A stretch of DNA of 64,000 nt from Erigeron canadensis (taxonomy: Eukaryota > Streptophyta > Magnoliopsida > Asterales > Asteraceae): NCBI RefSeq assembly GCF_010389155.1, contig NC_057769.1, positions 28,768,735-28,832,734 on the forward strand. Reading direction: 5' to 3'. Made by a program: the position numbers and the translations under genes. A model generated the notes under the pieces. The model made no database searches, was not told the DNA's origin, and worked only from the letters and a program-made list of their open reading frames with translations. Each line of letters starts with the position of its first letter. Position 1 is the first letter of the stretch. Shown here one piece after another: positions 15,393 through 25,851 of the stretch.

Positions 15393-16255
15393 ATTTAATT
15401 GGCTGTTGTAACGAACGGTCCGAAGAGAGGTGGTTTTGTGATTGCTTTCTCTACAAGATACATCTTGGCTATGGTGTTTAAGGGTTTTGTTATGTTATTT
15501 TTCCGGGAGTGTTGGCAAGATGAAACTGTTCGATTTTTTTTTTTTTCTGAGAAATAGTTATTGATGTAAGTTCTAATAAGGGTTTTCGTTTGAAGGTTGT
15601 GTAATATCATTGTAGACTTTTCGGGTTAGATGTTTTGTTTGCTCTTCTGTTTTATGCTTACAGTTTTTTCTGCATTGCTAAATATTTGATAAAAAGGTCC
15701 ACAAATCAGTAATCAAATGAGAGCATAGGATCTAATATCGGTTTTAAATTTGTTTGGCAATTACCCAGCATTGATTATTTCTTTGTTTTTGTTACCATTT
15801 GTGTACGTCTTCCTTTTGTTGTTAACATCAAAATGTTCGGATATGATATTGCATAGTTTAAAGGTAAACTTAGAGCACTCGTTATGCACTGGCTCAAAAA
15901 ATGGCATTAGATTTACGGTTAATACTGCGATGGGTATGGACATACGACAACGTTGTAGTCCTATTAACCGAACACGTTTTTATCGTGGATGTGAATGTGA
16001 ATGGAGCTTATAAAAACATTAGCGAGATGACAAGCCAAAAGTGACCTTTTCTGTAGTCTTGAATATGTTCTGGATTTAAATTAAGGTTTAGAAATGATTA
16101 TCTGAAATCTTCATACATTTAGAAATACAAAATAAAGTTTGGATAAAAGTAGAAGCATTCATCTGATAGATACTCCTACTTATTGTGATAAGAACTAAAC
16201 ATTATTGTGATAGATAACCTGAAATCATATCATATTAGTAAACTATATATTCCAA
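15393..16255. other. Start of duplication unit 2: copy of the SAHH 3' region
   Basis: From about 15405 the sequence follows the SAHH 3' untranslated region (CGAAGAGAGGTGG, GTGTTGGCAAGATGAAACTG) and its downstream DNA up to the B3 gene, without any SAHH exon. The unit junction, with about 12 bp of unmatched filler, is at 15393-15404. Confidence 0.8.
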
Positions 16256-16600
16256 TTAAATTCGCAATTGACTAAAGGAAATTTCCAGTTCTTGATCATT
16301 GACTCGATCAAAATTGAACTCGAGTTTATCACCTTCTTGAAGACCCAATACTTTTATGAAACTGCCAAGAGTGGTGAGCTTATACTGACCATAAGAAAGA
16401 AGAAGATTAGCCGGGTAAGTAGCTTGATCATTAATATCTCTCAAAACAACTTTCAGGAAACAACCACTATCCAGTTTATCCTTTAAATCCTTTGTTAAAT
16501 TCCTTTCTATCTTATCTTTGACGTCTTGCTTTGCCAAAGAAATCCTGTTTACATAACTCACATCAGATGCAGTGAGTATTTTATGGAACCTATTAGACAT
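16256..16600 (-). CDS. Small single-domain B3 DNA-binding protein, copy 2
   Basis: Paralogue of the gene at 9981-10325: also 114 residues, beginning MSNRFHKILTASDVS, with the same B3-like strand pattern and only scattered substitutions. The start is set at the ATG at 16600. The frame continues upstream only through a TTG at 16642, and the TATA box (16644-16651) lies 44 bp upstream of 16600, leaving no room for the longer form. No stop or frameshift, so both B3 copies are potentially functional. Target genes unknown. Confidence 0.75.
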   Translation of the reverse strand: MSNRFHKILTASDVSYVNRISLAKQDVKDKIERNLTKDLKDKLDSGCFLKVVLRDINDQATYPANLLLSYGQYKLTTLGSFIKVLGLQEGDKLEFNFDRVNDQELEISFSQLRI

Positions 16601-16643
16601 TTTCAATTGCTCGTATATATTCACATGGTTTATTATCGACAAA

Positions 16644-16651
16644 TTTATATA
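16644..16651 (-). promoter_or_regulatory. TATA box of B3 copy 2
   Basis: Minus-strand TATATAAA 44 bp upstream of the ATG at 16600, conserved with copy 1. Confidence 0.55.
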
Positions 16652-16659
16652 GGATTCGG

Positions 16660-17243
16660 AGTGTGCAATATTGTTTGTATATCATTTAAAGGAGTATATA
16701 CTATACTTTTAAGAAGCAAATATTTTGTCGTTACCATTATATTAATGACTTAAAAATTTTAATTATTAATACTTATTAGTAGAGGATCTTGCTTAATGAC
16801 TAGCCTTCATAATGCTAGGTTTACATAGGGCTAAATATGGCTCATAATACGATTGAACACATCTATACCGTGAATGTGACAAGAAACTTATGAAAAACAT
16901 ACTAGTGAGATGACAAACCAAAATGTGACCCCCTAGTCATGAATATGCTCTGGATTTTAAGGACATTGTGTGAACAAGAACATGGAGAGGACACAATGCT
17001 AGCTATTGTTGTTACGCCTCGATTGAAAACAGTGGTATACGAGCATACAGGATATTAGATTTTGTGCTTTATGAGCTTCATATGTGGTTTTTTTTTTACA
17101 TATACGATCAAGGTAAACTGGAAAATGTTGAAAGCTTGTATGCAAATTCTCCTACTTTCCTTTTGAGTGTAACTGGTTGTTTTATGCAAAGGAGTAAGCT
17201 TTCTAATAATCGTTTTTGTTATGAACTCCGTGTGTGCCTGAAT
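16660..17243. other. Intergenic part of duplication unit 2
   Basis: No gene. The block at 16800-16850 (CTTCATAATGCTAGGTT) matches 13259-13300 in unit 1 and shows where the units realign on the far side of the Helitron insertion. Confidence 0.5.
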
Positions 17244-17251
17244 ATCGTAAG

Positions 17252-17634
17252 TAGTGGCGGCTCAATCAAGGCCTAAAGCAAGTTCTAGGCTTTTTCGAGT
17301 AACAAAACTATTGATATTCTAAATAAAATTTTTTTTTTTAAAATTTAACTAAATGCAAAAAAATTTACAAATATTATTAATTTGTAATGATAAACCACTC
17401 CTAATTGATAGAATTGTTACTCCGTTTAATCTTTTATGTGATGTTTAACCATATAAAATTTTCCGCATAATTCAAGCTTTGAAAAACTTGTATCCATTGA
17501 AGTAACTGTCACCTAGTTTATAAAACTTAAACTTCTCTAATTCTCGTTTCTACATAATCATATGCATAACTAGAAAAATATGAGGCATTCGGATAAGCCC
17601 TTGCTTCACTTGATTTGCCCTTGAGCCACTACTA
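17252..17634 (+). mobile_element. hAT-type MITE, family B copy
   Basis: A 383-bp element with inverted ends TAGTGGCGGCTCAA and TTGAGCCACTACTA, flanked by ATCGTAAG (17244-17251) and TTCGTAAG (17635-17642), an 8-bp duplication with one mismatch. The first bases inside share the GGCCTAAA motif with the copies at 7797 and 45648. No copy was recognised at the matching place in unit 1. Confidence 0.75.
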
Positions 17635-17642
17635 TTCGTAAG

Positions 17643-19181
17643 TGTTCATAATCACAGATCTATGTGTTGAAAAACAAAGAAAACCATAGAGAAAGAATAT
17701 GTTTTGTAGAAGAACCTTATATGATGTAAGTCATGTAACAGATTGATGAAAGACCAAAAGTTAGTCACCACTCACCAGTTAGAAAAGGGCTTGGACTGTT
17801 TGACCCATTACACTAAGTTGTCTAACTTATACACAGCCACCCCAATGGCCCAATTTACATATACATATATACATAATCCATATCCCACGAGTACATGACA
17901 CTTACAATTCACAAGTTCGAATTTTCTCAAAATTCAAAAATGCAAACTTATATGTGTCTTTCAACCATGATGATCTTTCACTCGTCAAATTAGCTATAGA
18001 CACATGAGTGTTTCAAGAGTAAAGCTGATAATCTTTTGAAACAAACTTTGGAAGTAATTATGGACCATAAGTGTCGACTACATTCCGTAGTTTGTTTAAA
18101 CATGAAACATCTTACAGGAAATTATATTGTTCTATGGAGTCCACACATCTTATAAGAACAACTGGCTGATAAGGCAAGTACAATGAGCCTAAAAAAACCA
18201 TGACAAATCTACAAATAACAACCCAAGAAAGAAGCATATCCTAGTTTAATCAGCGCTAAGATTAAGTTATGCTAATGTCCTATAAAGTGAAGTATATGAT
18301 TTTAATCATTAATATGCCATTCACTAACATTCAACCTGCTCTTGTTTACAGTCAATATTCAATCTTTTCTTTGATACAGATTGTGCATACTGCATTGTCT
18401 TCTAAAACGCCTAACCTTTTTCCGAATACATGTTTTCTAAAACGCCTAACCTTTTTCCGAATACATGTGATCATAAACCAAGAGTTAAAAGTACATTTAA
18501 CCATTATCTTTGCTTAAAGTTTGCTAGGACTTTTATTTTCTAACACCATTGTGTTTTCAAACAGCAGAATCACCAGTAAACCCAAGTTGATATTACAATC
18601 TATCTTTTAAACTAGTTGTAAAACGCGTGTTAAACACAGAATGCATTTACTTAGAACATATACATTAAACCTATATTAATCCCTCTCTTTATATCTACCT
18701 TTAATTTTATCACATAAACCAATCACAATGTTAGGCTATCAATTTAGACTTTTATTCATGTTTCATCATACACACATTATGCCCAACAAAAGTCTTGATA
18801 TAGGGATCATACCATTAGGTAATGTCTCATATATAACCCATATATATTCTACATTTCTACTCCCCTTCCCCTACCCATCATTATTTTAGAAAATCTTAAC
18901 AAACATAGAGTACATATAGATACATGATACAAATTACAAATAAACTTGGGTTTCATTATAGTTAAGTAACAACATCAATTACCACCAATATAAACTAATA
19001 CCAACATAAACCAAGAATCCAAGAAACATGGATACCTCAACTCAACCAAAAGAAAGATAAAAATATCAATGTCAATGATATCCAATCCGTTCATGATATA
19101 ATTGGACGATGAGATGTAGACAATCTTACCCCTAGTCAGACAAAATAAAGATTAAAACTTTACCAAATAAATGGCTAAAGA
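17643..19181. other. Intergenic, 3' of RALF, duplicated
   Basis: No gene. About 18040-19080 aligns with 13380-14400 in unit 1. A 32-33 bp direct tandem repeat (ending CCTTTTTCCGAATACATG) lies at about 18397-18467. The last 100 bp before 19181 are probably RALF 3' untranslated sequence. Confidence 0.5.
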
Positions 19182-19550
19182 TCATGTATTTATAGCATCC
19201 CTAGCACATCTTGTAATGATTTCACATCCTCTGTTATAAGGATTAGCAACTGATCCTTTACCTTTACAATTGTAATATGAAGCACCAGGTGTACCACAAG
19301 GCACAAGATCTCTCTTTAATGTTTCATAACTTATGTACTTTCTCTCCATCATCAACACTCTTCTACTACTTTCAGACTCCATCAATTCATCTTGTGTATA
19401 ATCATCAATCTTGCCACCACAAACCCTCTTCACCATTGGACTAAAGTTGTCATCTTTAAGCAAATTTGGGCTTATAAGTGAAACCCCAGATGAAATTTGG
19501 TAATGGGTGTTCAAGAAAATGAGGAAAAAGGGTAACAAGATAGATTTCAT
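19182..19550 (-). CDS. Rapid alkalinization factor (RALF) peptide precursor
   Basis: A 122-residue secreted peptide precursor; RALFs are apoplastic signals read by CrRLK1L receptor kinases. Hydrophobic signal peptide at residues 1 to about 21 (MKSILLPFFLIFL), then a prosegment, the subtilase (S1P) site RRVL at 63-66, the receptor-binding YISY at 72-75, and four cysteines at 85, 95, 109 and 115 that form two disulfides in the family. The predicted mature peptide is about 56 residues. The start is the ATG at 19550; upstream codons in frame begin only with TTG. Intronless as usual. The first copy of the tandem duplication (14505-15392) is dead, making this the only working RALF here. Confidence 0.93.
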   Translation of the reverse strand: MKSILLPFFLIFLNTHYQISSGVSLISPNLLKDDNFSPMVKRVCGGKIDDYTQDELMESESSRRVLMMERKYISYETLKRDLVPCGTPGASYYNCKGKGSVANPYNRGCEIITRCARDAINT

Positions 19551-20596
19551 TTGTGGGCTTTGAGTAAATTTTTGCAATTGGGATGTATTTTGGTTTTTGT
19601 GTTTTTTTTTTTTTTAAAGTGTTGAGAGTTAAATGAGTGCATTGAAGGTCATAGTCTCTCACCAACCAGGGAGAAAAAAGCATCCATAGTGAGTGGGTCC
19701 ATGTAACCCATATACTTCGTAATACTCTTTTTGTGATTCATTTGATAATTTGATGGATACTAAATTTTTTTTGTATTTAGTACTCGTATTATGGTTCGTT
19801 TCAAAAACTAGCTTCAAATGTTCTATCAAATGTCCCACATTGAAGTTAATTAAATATACACATTATATCCCTTATTTAAAATTATTACGAGAGGAAAACA
19901 CTTGATTTATATGTTTCCGAAAACATATAAGTTATCAAACAAAATATATACGAGTATAAGTTATCTTCATGTTTCCAAAAAAAAAAACTATAATTTGATT
20001 ATGTACTTGTAGCAATGAGTTAGAATTGATTATAATTTATTGACGACTTAATAAAAATAAAAATAAATATATATTGACAACTTAATAAAAATAAAAGTTA
20101 TGTTTGGGTGATTAGGAGAAAATACAAAAACATATCCAATCTTGTAAAAACAGGTTTTGTTGGTCGATTATTAAAGAGTTTTCCAAAAATTTTAGTTTTG
20201 CTTTAGACATGGCTGTATTTTAATAATAGTAAGAATAAGGTAGAATGTCGTTAAAAAAAATGCTTACAAAAAACAATCATAAATATATCTTATCATAGTT
20301 TGTTTGCTTGAGTTTTTTTTTTTAATTATTTTTTTTTAAAAAAATTGATACCATGATGCATTATTGAATTCAATCTTTATTTTGAGAGTTTGTAAGAACA
20401 ACAGTGCATGTAATAAATATTGCTTGTAGTACGCTAGTTTCCTCTTTTAACAAACTTTGTCTTGTCGTGTTATTCATCTATAGATTCATTTTGTCACGCT
20501 TAATTATGTCATAGTATAATGTGTCAAAAGTTCCAACACTAGGTGAATTTTTCCAATTAGAAAACTTTTAACGGCTTTACGAGATTCAAAATATTA
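19551..20596. other. RALF upstream region and intergenic DNA
   Basis: AT-rich. Contains the RALF 5' leader and promoter; the duplication does not extend this far, so unit 1 has no equivalent. No other gene seen. Confidence 0.45.
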
Positions 20597-20854
20597 CTCC
20601 TTCCGTCCTACTAAAAGTGTCCTATTTTGAATATTCAAAGTCTTTATTTTTTAAACTTTGACCATAAAGATATTTTGTTGTGTTATATAAAGGTTGATAA
20701 AAGTTATATCATTAAAAAACACGTCTAGAACACAATCAGTTTATATAACTTTTATTAAATATTTATCTAACATAAATAAAATTATTTGTGGTCAAAGTTA
20801 CAAATGTTAGATTTTGAAAATTCAAACATGACACTTCTAGTGAGACGGAAGGAG
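20597..20854. mobile_element. Stowaway-type MITE
   Basis: Ends CTCCTTCCGTCCTACTA and TAGTGAGACGGAAGGAG form the classic Stowaway inverted repeats, flanked by TA on both sides (20595-20596, 20855-20856). AT-rich and foldable internally (GACCATAAAGATA / TTTGTGGTCAAAG). Stowaways are moved by Tc1/mariner transposases. Confidence 0.85.
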
Positions 20855-20856
20855 TA

Positions 20857-22064
20857 CTATAATTACCTATTGCGAATATTTTCATAGTCCAAGTCTATGA
20901 TACTTGATACATGATTGACCTATACAATTATGTTCGAGTCCATTTATAAAAAAGAAGATAAAATAATGTTTCACAAATAACTAACATAATTCAACTCGAT
21001 AACACCAATCATAACGATCGAATCACGAACCACTTTTCTAAAAAAGATGTGAGAATGCACATTCATGTTTTTGGGCTAGAAGGTAGTGATTGAGTTGGGC
21101 ATGATCATTTCTTTGACTTGAAGCATAGTGTTGGACTATTGGTAATGGTAAAACACATGAGGGCACTTTTTATTCTTTAACAAGTGGGAGATAACGGTAC
21201 GTGCAAATTAATGATAATCATTTCGAGGCATTGGTAACATGCTAAAATTGAAAGTGTTTTGTTAATGGTGAGGGGCGATATCCCCAAAATTTAGATTTTG
21301 TCATGTATTTTTAAATTTTTTATCGATTTTAAAAAATTTCTTATAGGTTTTTAACATTTTGACCCTTTTATATTTATATCTCACGGATTTTTTAAGTTTG
21401 CTCCCTTTAAGATATTTTTCTGGTATCACCACTGGTGACAGTTAGTTACGACTAAACAAGCTTTTCATTTAGTGATCTAAAAGAAAAACGAAAGGTTTTA
21501 CTTTTTTTTTTTTTGGAAAGTCTCAATTTAGATTCGGACACGACAATCAACTTGTTACCTTATACTTTTACCTTGTACTTTTACTATTTCAAATACAAGA
21601 AAATTACTTTTTATATACGAAGTATAATCTTTTAAACATGTTACCGTCTATTAAGACATATTATTAAAATCTCATGACGATGGTTCATATGTATTTTAGA
21701 CTTTTAGTAAATGCACTTTTTGTTAAAAAAAAAAAGGATAAAATGTTTCCGAGAAAGTATTAGAAGTAATTTCAAGTAAACATCATATATTGTATCAATC
21801 CAAGTTCGGAATGCTTGATATTAGAGATGAAAATGGATCGAACGTGTCATATCCATATCTATTTAGTTTTTTTTATCATCCACATTCATATCCATTTAAA
21901 AAACTTTTATCTATCTATATCAATATCTAATACATGAGATGAATAAATGGATATCCATTGGATGTCTTTAAAATATTTTCATAACAAAATATATAACAAC
22001 TTTATACAATTAAAATTCATAATTTTTTTATACTATACAATCAAAATTCATTAGTTTCTAAGTT
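20857..22064. other. Intergenic, AT-rich
   Basis: No gene recognised. Contains a decayed family A MITE (21268-21436) and low-complexity DNA. Confidence 0.4.
21268..21436 (+). mobile_element. hAT-type MITE, family A, degenerate copy
   Basis: The body matches 778-972 over most of its length (TTTTGTCATGTATTTTTAAA, TATAGGTTTTTAACATTTT), with the right end TCTGGTATCACCACTG. The left terminal repeat is eroded and no target duplication was found. Confidence 0.6.
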
Positions 22065-22244
22065 TGTACAACCAAATAACATAGCTGTGTTCCATATTTT
22101 TTGCAATCTAGTAGTCTAAAATTTTGAATATGGTATTATTAGCTTAACTCCGTTTGCACACTTTTTGGTTGCAACATCAAGGCTCGGAAATACACTATCT
22201 CAAAAATTACAAGTCATATATACATTTAACAAAAATATAAAATA
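22065..22244 (+). repeat. Direct repeat, left copy (180 bp)
   Basis: Runs from TGTACAACCAAATAACATAG to ATATAAAATA and recurs almost identically at 22704-22882. The two copies lie immediately on either side of a solo LTR. Confidence 0.85.
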
Positions 22245-22703
22245 TGTTGGAACCACATTAGTGTGACCGTCACTGATCATCTATCATTCCTGATATGCTA
22301 ATTGACAATAACTGAAATCCCTATGTCTAGTAAGTATATACTGTGCTTATTTACTCTTAGAGACGTAGTATATGGTTTCTCATTAGGTGATTGTAACCAA
22401 AAGGACTAATGATGCACACATTAAACACCAAAGGGGTTTAAAGTGTAAATTCTTTCCTTATATATAGAGAGTCATTAACCCTAAGTTAAGGTTAATCTTT
22501 ATACACATAATACCCTAATTTTCGTGTGTCTCTCCTCTCTAAATTCGTGCATCAAGTTACAGCCGAATTACTCATCCCATTATTACTCAATCACCTTGTT
22601 ATGGAACCCGAAATCAATAGCAATTATGCTTTATGCTCTTACAGGTTCCACATGATGATTTGAGATGTTTTATCACTCAAATCGAATCATGTTTATTCCA
22701 ACA
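22245..22703. mobile_element. Solo LTR between two 180-bp direct repeats
   Basis: Begins TGTTGGAACC and ends TTATTCCAACA (TG...CA with inverted TTGGAA/TTCCAA), 459 bp, with a TATATATA motif about halfway along. No internal retrotransposon coding region. The expected 5-bp target duplication is not visible; the whole 180-bp flank is repeated instead. Family not assigned. Confidence 0.75.
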
Positions 22704-22882
22704 TGTACAACCAAATAACATAGCGTGTTCCACATTTTTTGCAATCTAGTAGTCTAAAATATTGAATATGGTATTATTAGCTTAACTCCGTTTGCACACT
22801 TTTTGGTTGCAACATCAAGGTTCGGAACCACATTATCTCAAAAATTACAAGTCATATATACATTTAACAAAAATATAAAATA
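22704..22882 (+). repeat. Direct repeat, right copy (179 bp)
   Basis: Second copy of 22065-22244, differing by a few substitutions and small indels (for example CATAGCGTG against CATAGCTGTG). Confidence 0.85.
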
Positions 22883-23817
22883 TTTTAAATACATATACAT
22901 TCATATATGTAATAATATAAACAAAAATAACAAATTTAATTAATTTCCAGTTAATGGATGACATTCATGGATGATAAACTTAATCCATATCCACTCAATT
23001 AAACATCTATATCCGCTCCACATCCAATATTCATCCACTAAACATCATCCATATCCACTAATAGTGGATCGGATAGGATGGATATTCATTGGACCGGATT
23101 ACCATTTTCATCCCTACTTAATATGTTCATATTGTTGGAATGATAATCTAAATTTATATATATACATATATATATATATATACAAATTTGTTATGATGAA
23201 AAATGTGAAATACGTTGAGCTTAGAAATAGAAGGTAACTTTCGTAGGTCATTCGCTTAGATTTGTGAGATTCTTTATGATAAGAAAAGATAAAAGCGGTG
23301 GCAATACTAGGAATATATATAGTACAACGTTTCGGCCTTCATGGGCCGCTATAAGATGGACTATAACGGAGAAAACTACTTTCTCATATGACTTCATTAT
23401 ACCCTATCCATCAGCAAGCATCAATACTTTGTATTTTGGCATATTTCATCCGCTATATTTGATGACTGATTATGGCAAGTATCAGCTTCTCTTTTTGTTC
23501 ATAAATGCAAGTACATCAGTACATGGACCCATCATTTTTTTTTGTTTTTTTTTTTTCTAACAACTTTTGACATTTTCACAACGTTTTAACACTACTCTCT
23601 TCATTTTAAAAAAAATGTCAAGAAATGTAGTGGACACCTGGCGTGCTCTGATTGGTCAAAAAAATACCAAAATTTGACAAAGTACCAACAATTGGCACTA
23701 CACCCTTGCCCTTAACTGAATCCAAGTTTTAAAGTAGCAAATAAGCTTTTTTTAATCCGCCCTTGAAAAACAAGAGTTTCTTTTGTGTATTATTCATAGT
23801 TGAGGGGTGTTCGGACA
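22883..23817. other. Intergenic, AT-rich
   Basis: No gene. Contains motifs repeated on both strands around 22950-23120 (ATCCAC/GTGGAT), suggesting an old foldback element, and a (TA)n run near 23157-23182. Confidence 0.4.
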
Positions 23818-24720
23818 ATGCGGCGGTGAGCCGACGAGTTGTGGTGCTGGTGGTGGCAGTAGTGGCGGTGGTGGTAGGAGTGTGGTTATTAATGTAAAGT
23901 TAATTGATGTAAAATAACACTTGTAGCTATATTAAGTAGGGGTGAGCTTGGGTCGGTTTTGACCAAAAACCGAAACTCAAACCGAAAGTTTCGGTTTTTG
24001 AAAACCAGGAACCGTTGGATTTGATTTTTGTTTGGTTCGGTTTTTCGGTTCGATTTGGGTCGGTTTTTCTTTTTTTTACAAAAATACAAAATGATAACAC
24101 ATCTATTAACTTTTCTAACTAAACGTGAGGAAGTCATAACTGTTGCTATTACGGGTTTTTTTTTTTTTTTTTTTTTTTTGTCTCGGCGGTGCTCTAATGG
24201 AGCAGCAGTTTTAATAAAAAAACTTAACACTTAGGCAAAGATATATATCAAAGGCATGTTATTTAATTACTTATAATGAATCATGTTATTTAGTTAGTTA
24301 TAACGAATCGTGTCATTACACAGAATGGTCATAAATATTCTTCAACAAATTATATTTGCTTCTAACTGGTTACTCTTAATGAGTTATGTTGGATATAAAT
24401 AAATAAATAAATGTAAAAAGATATAAATATAGAATAAAATAAGTTATATATGGTTTTCGGTTCGGTTTTGACTATCGGTTTTTGTCTGAAATCGAAACTC
24501 GAACCAATACGTTCGGTTTTTAGAAAACCAAAACCAAATCAATCACTTTGATTTCGGTTTCTTCGGTTCGTTTTTTTTTCGGTTCGGTTTTTGCTCACCC
24601 CTATGAGTATTAAAGGATGAATATATATTTTGTAAATAATTTCATTAAGGGTACGTATTATAGGTACATTAGTTGTAACATTTAAATTAATGAATAAAGG
24701 ATATAAGTTTTTTCTTTTTA
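23818..24720 (-). mobile_element. Helitron family H remnant split by a MITE
   Basis: The two flanks (about 23818-23938 and 24604-24720) join into a sequence colinear with the short Helitrons at 2641 and 46736, including the GGTGGTGG-type G-rich stretch and the GTAAATAATTTCATTAAGGG block. Ends are eroded. The interruption is the TIR element at 23939-24601. Confidence 0.55.
23939..24601. mobile_element. hAT-like MITE rich in CGGTTT repeats
   Basis: Perfect 9-bp ends GGGGTGAGC and GCTCACCCC (extendable to TA on each side) enclose 663 bp whose two arms carry dispersed TCGGTTT/AAACCGA repeats and can fold on each other. Flanks ATTAAGTA and TATGAGTA are a possible degenerate 8-bp duplication. It lies inside a Helitron remnant, so it is the younger insertion. 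A decayed relative may be at 32166-32350. Confidence 0.65.
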
Positions 24721-25476
24721 TATATAGCAACAGCTCTTACTGTAACAGAATTAGGACTGTCAACTCCAACTGTCCTTATAGGCGAAAGCCACCTCCTTGA
24801 CAGATTACGGAGCTACTCAGCTTCTCTTAATGCCAAGTAGTAGAAAAACCACTTTCCATGTAGTCGTCAGCTCGTTTTTGACAGATCCGATCCAATCCAG
24901 CCAAAAAGTATTAGGAATTAGACCTAACATGATTCCAAATAGAAAAACTTAAATATTTTAGGTTTATTTGATCCTTATTTGATAAGAAGGGAGGGGGAAA
25001 CTTGTTTTATGATAGAGCATCGACTATAACTAGTATTCTTCCTTATTTTGTACTATAATAGTATAATTTGTTCTCTTTTATTTTTCTTTTAACCTTTCAA
25101 CACAATCGATCTTATCATCGAGTAGAGATCTTACCGTCGACATCTCACTTTTCCGGCCATATCCTACTTTTGATGAGGAGTAGTGTTGTTAGTTGTTGTA
25201 TTTGTTGTCTTTTATAGTTTTATTATATATATCGAAATTAAGGTAATTTATACAATAATTATTTTCATACATATTAAAACATATAATCATGTTAATTCAC
25301 ATGATAGACAACTCATTTTTGTTATATAAGTTACCCAAATAAAATTCATTAAGCACACAAGCAACAAGTACTAGGAGTATATAATTATAATAATTATCAC
25401 AACCTTAATTAATTAACCAAAAAAAAAAAACATGTATCCAAATTCCAAACACACTATTACAACTCAATTCATTTGA
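24721..25476. other. Intergenic and probable RING-H2 3' region
   Basis: No gene recognised; the last few dozen bases before 25476 are likely 3' untranslated sequence of the neighbouring minus-strand gene. Confidence 0.4.
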
Positions 25477-25851
25477 TCAAAACTGATTATTCCCAGAGAA
25501 AAACAAGGATTCGATGAGCTCCATAAGCTGATCAAGACACAACCAATGCGGTCTCCTATAATCTCCTGGAGTCACACGCACATTTCGCACCATTAACTGT
25601 CTTTCTGCCACACCCTCTACCTTTTTGTCGTTTGAAGAAACTTGAATGACACGGCGGCAGATCGGGCACTTGCTGTTACGTAAAAGCCACTGATGGATGC
25701 ATCCACGGTGATAGTAGTGGCGACATGGCAATCTTGTGATCTTATCATTGTCTAAGAAGTCATCCATGCAGATCATGCAAGCCGTCGTTGGTGGTGGTCG
25801 GAGATGAGAGCTTCCACCGGTGTATTGCTTCAATATCATCTCTTCCATCAT
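25477..25851 (-). CDS. RING-H2 finger E3 ubiquitin ligase, small intronless
   Basis: A 124-residue protein with one RING-H2 finger: C25-x2-C28-x14-C43-x1-H45-x2-H48-x2-C51-x10-C62-x2-C65, with the conserved W55 and P64 that contact E2 enzymes. No membrane segment, so it is not an ATL-type protein. The C-terminal tail (residues 75-124) is not recognisable beyond a hydrophobic stretch near LIESLFF. The start is the first of two adjacent ATGs. TA-rich TATA-like sequence lies directly upstream (25852-25890). Substrate unknown. Confidence 0.9.
   Translation of the reverse strand: MMEEMILKQYTGGSSHLRPPPTTACMICMDDFLDNDKITRLPCRHYYHRGCIHQWLLRNSKCPICRRVIQVSSNDKKVEGVAERQLMVRNVRVTPGDYRRPHWLCLDQLMELIESLFFSGNNQF

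Noticed and set aside
16601..16642. Longer N-terminus for B3 copy 2
   Set aside because: It would start at TTG only 2 bp from the TATA box; copy 1 starts at the ATG equivalent to 16600.
19551..19577. Nine extra N-terminal codons for RALF
   Set aside because: The longer frame starts at TTG; the ATG at 19550 directly begins a normal signal peptide.
22065..22882. Full LTR retrotransposon with 180-bp LTRs
   Set aside because: The 180-bp repeats lack TG...CA ends, and the 459 bp between them is itself LTR-like with no coding region or primer binding site.
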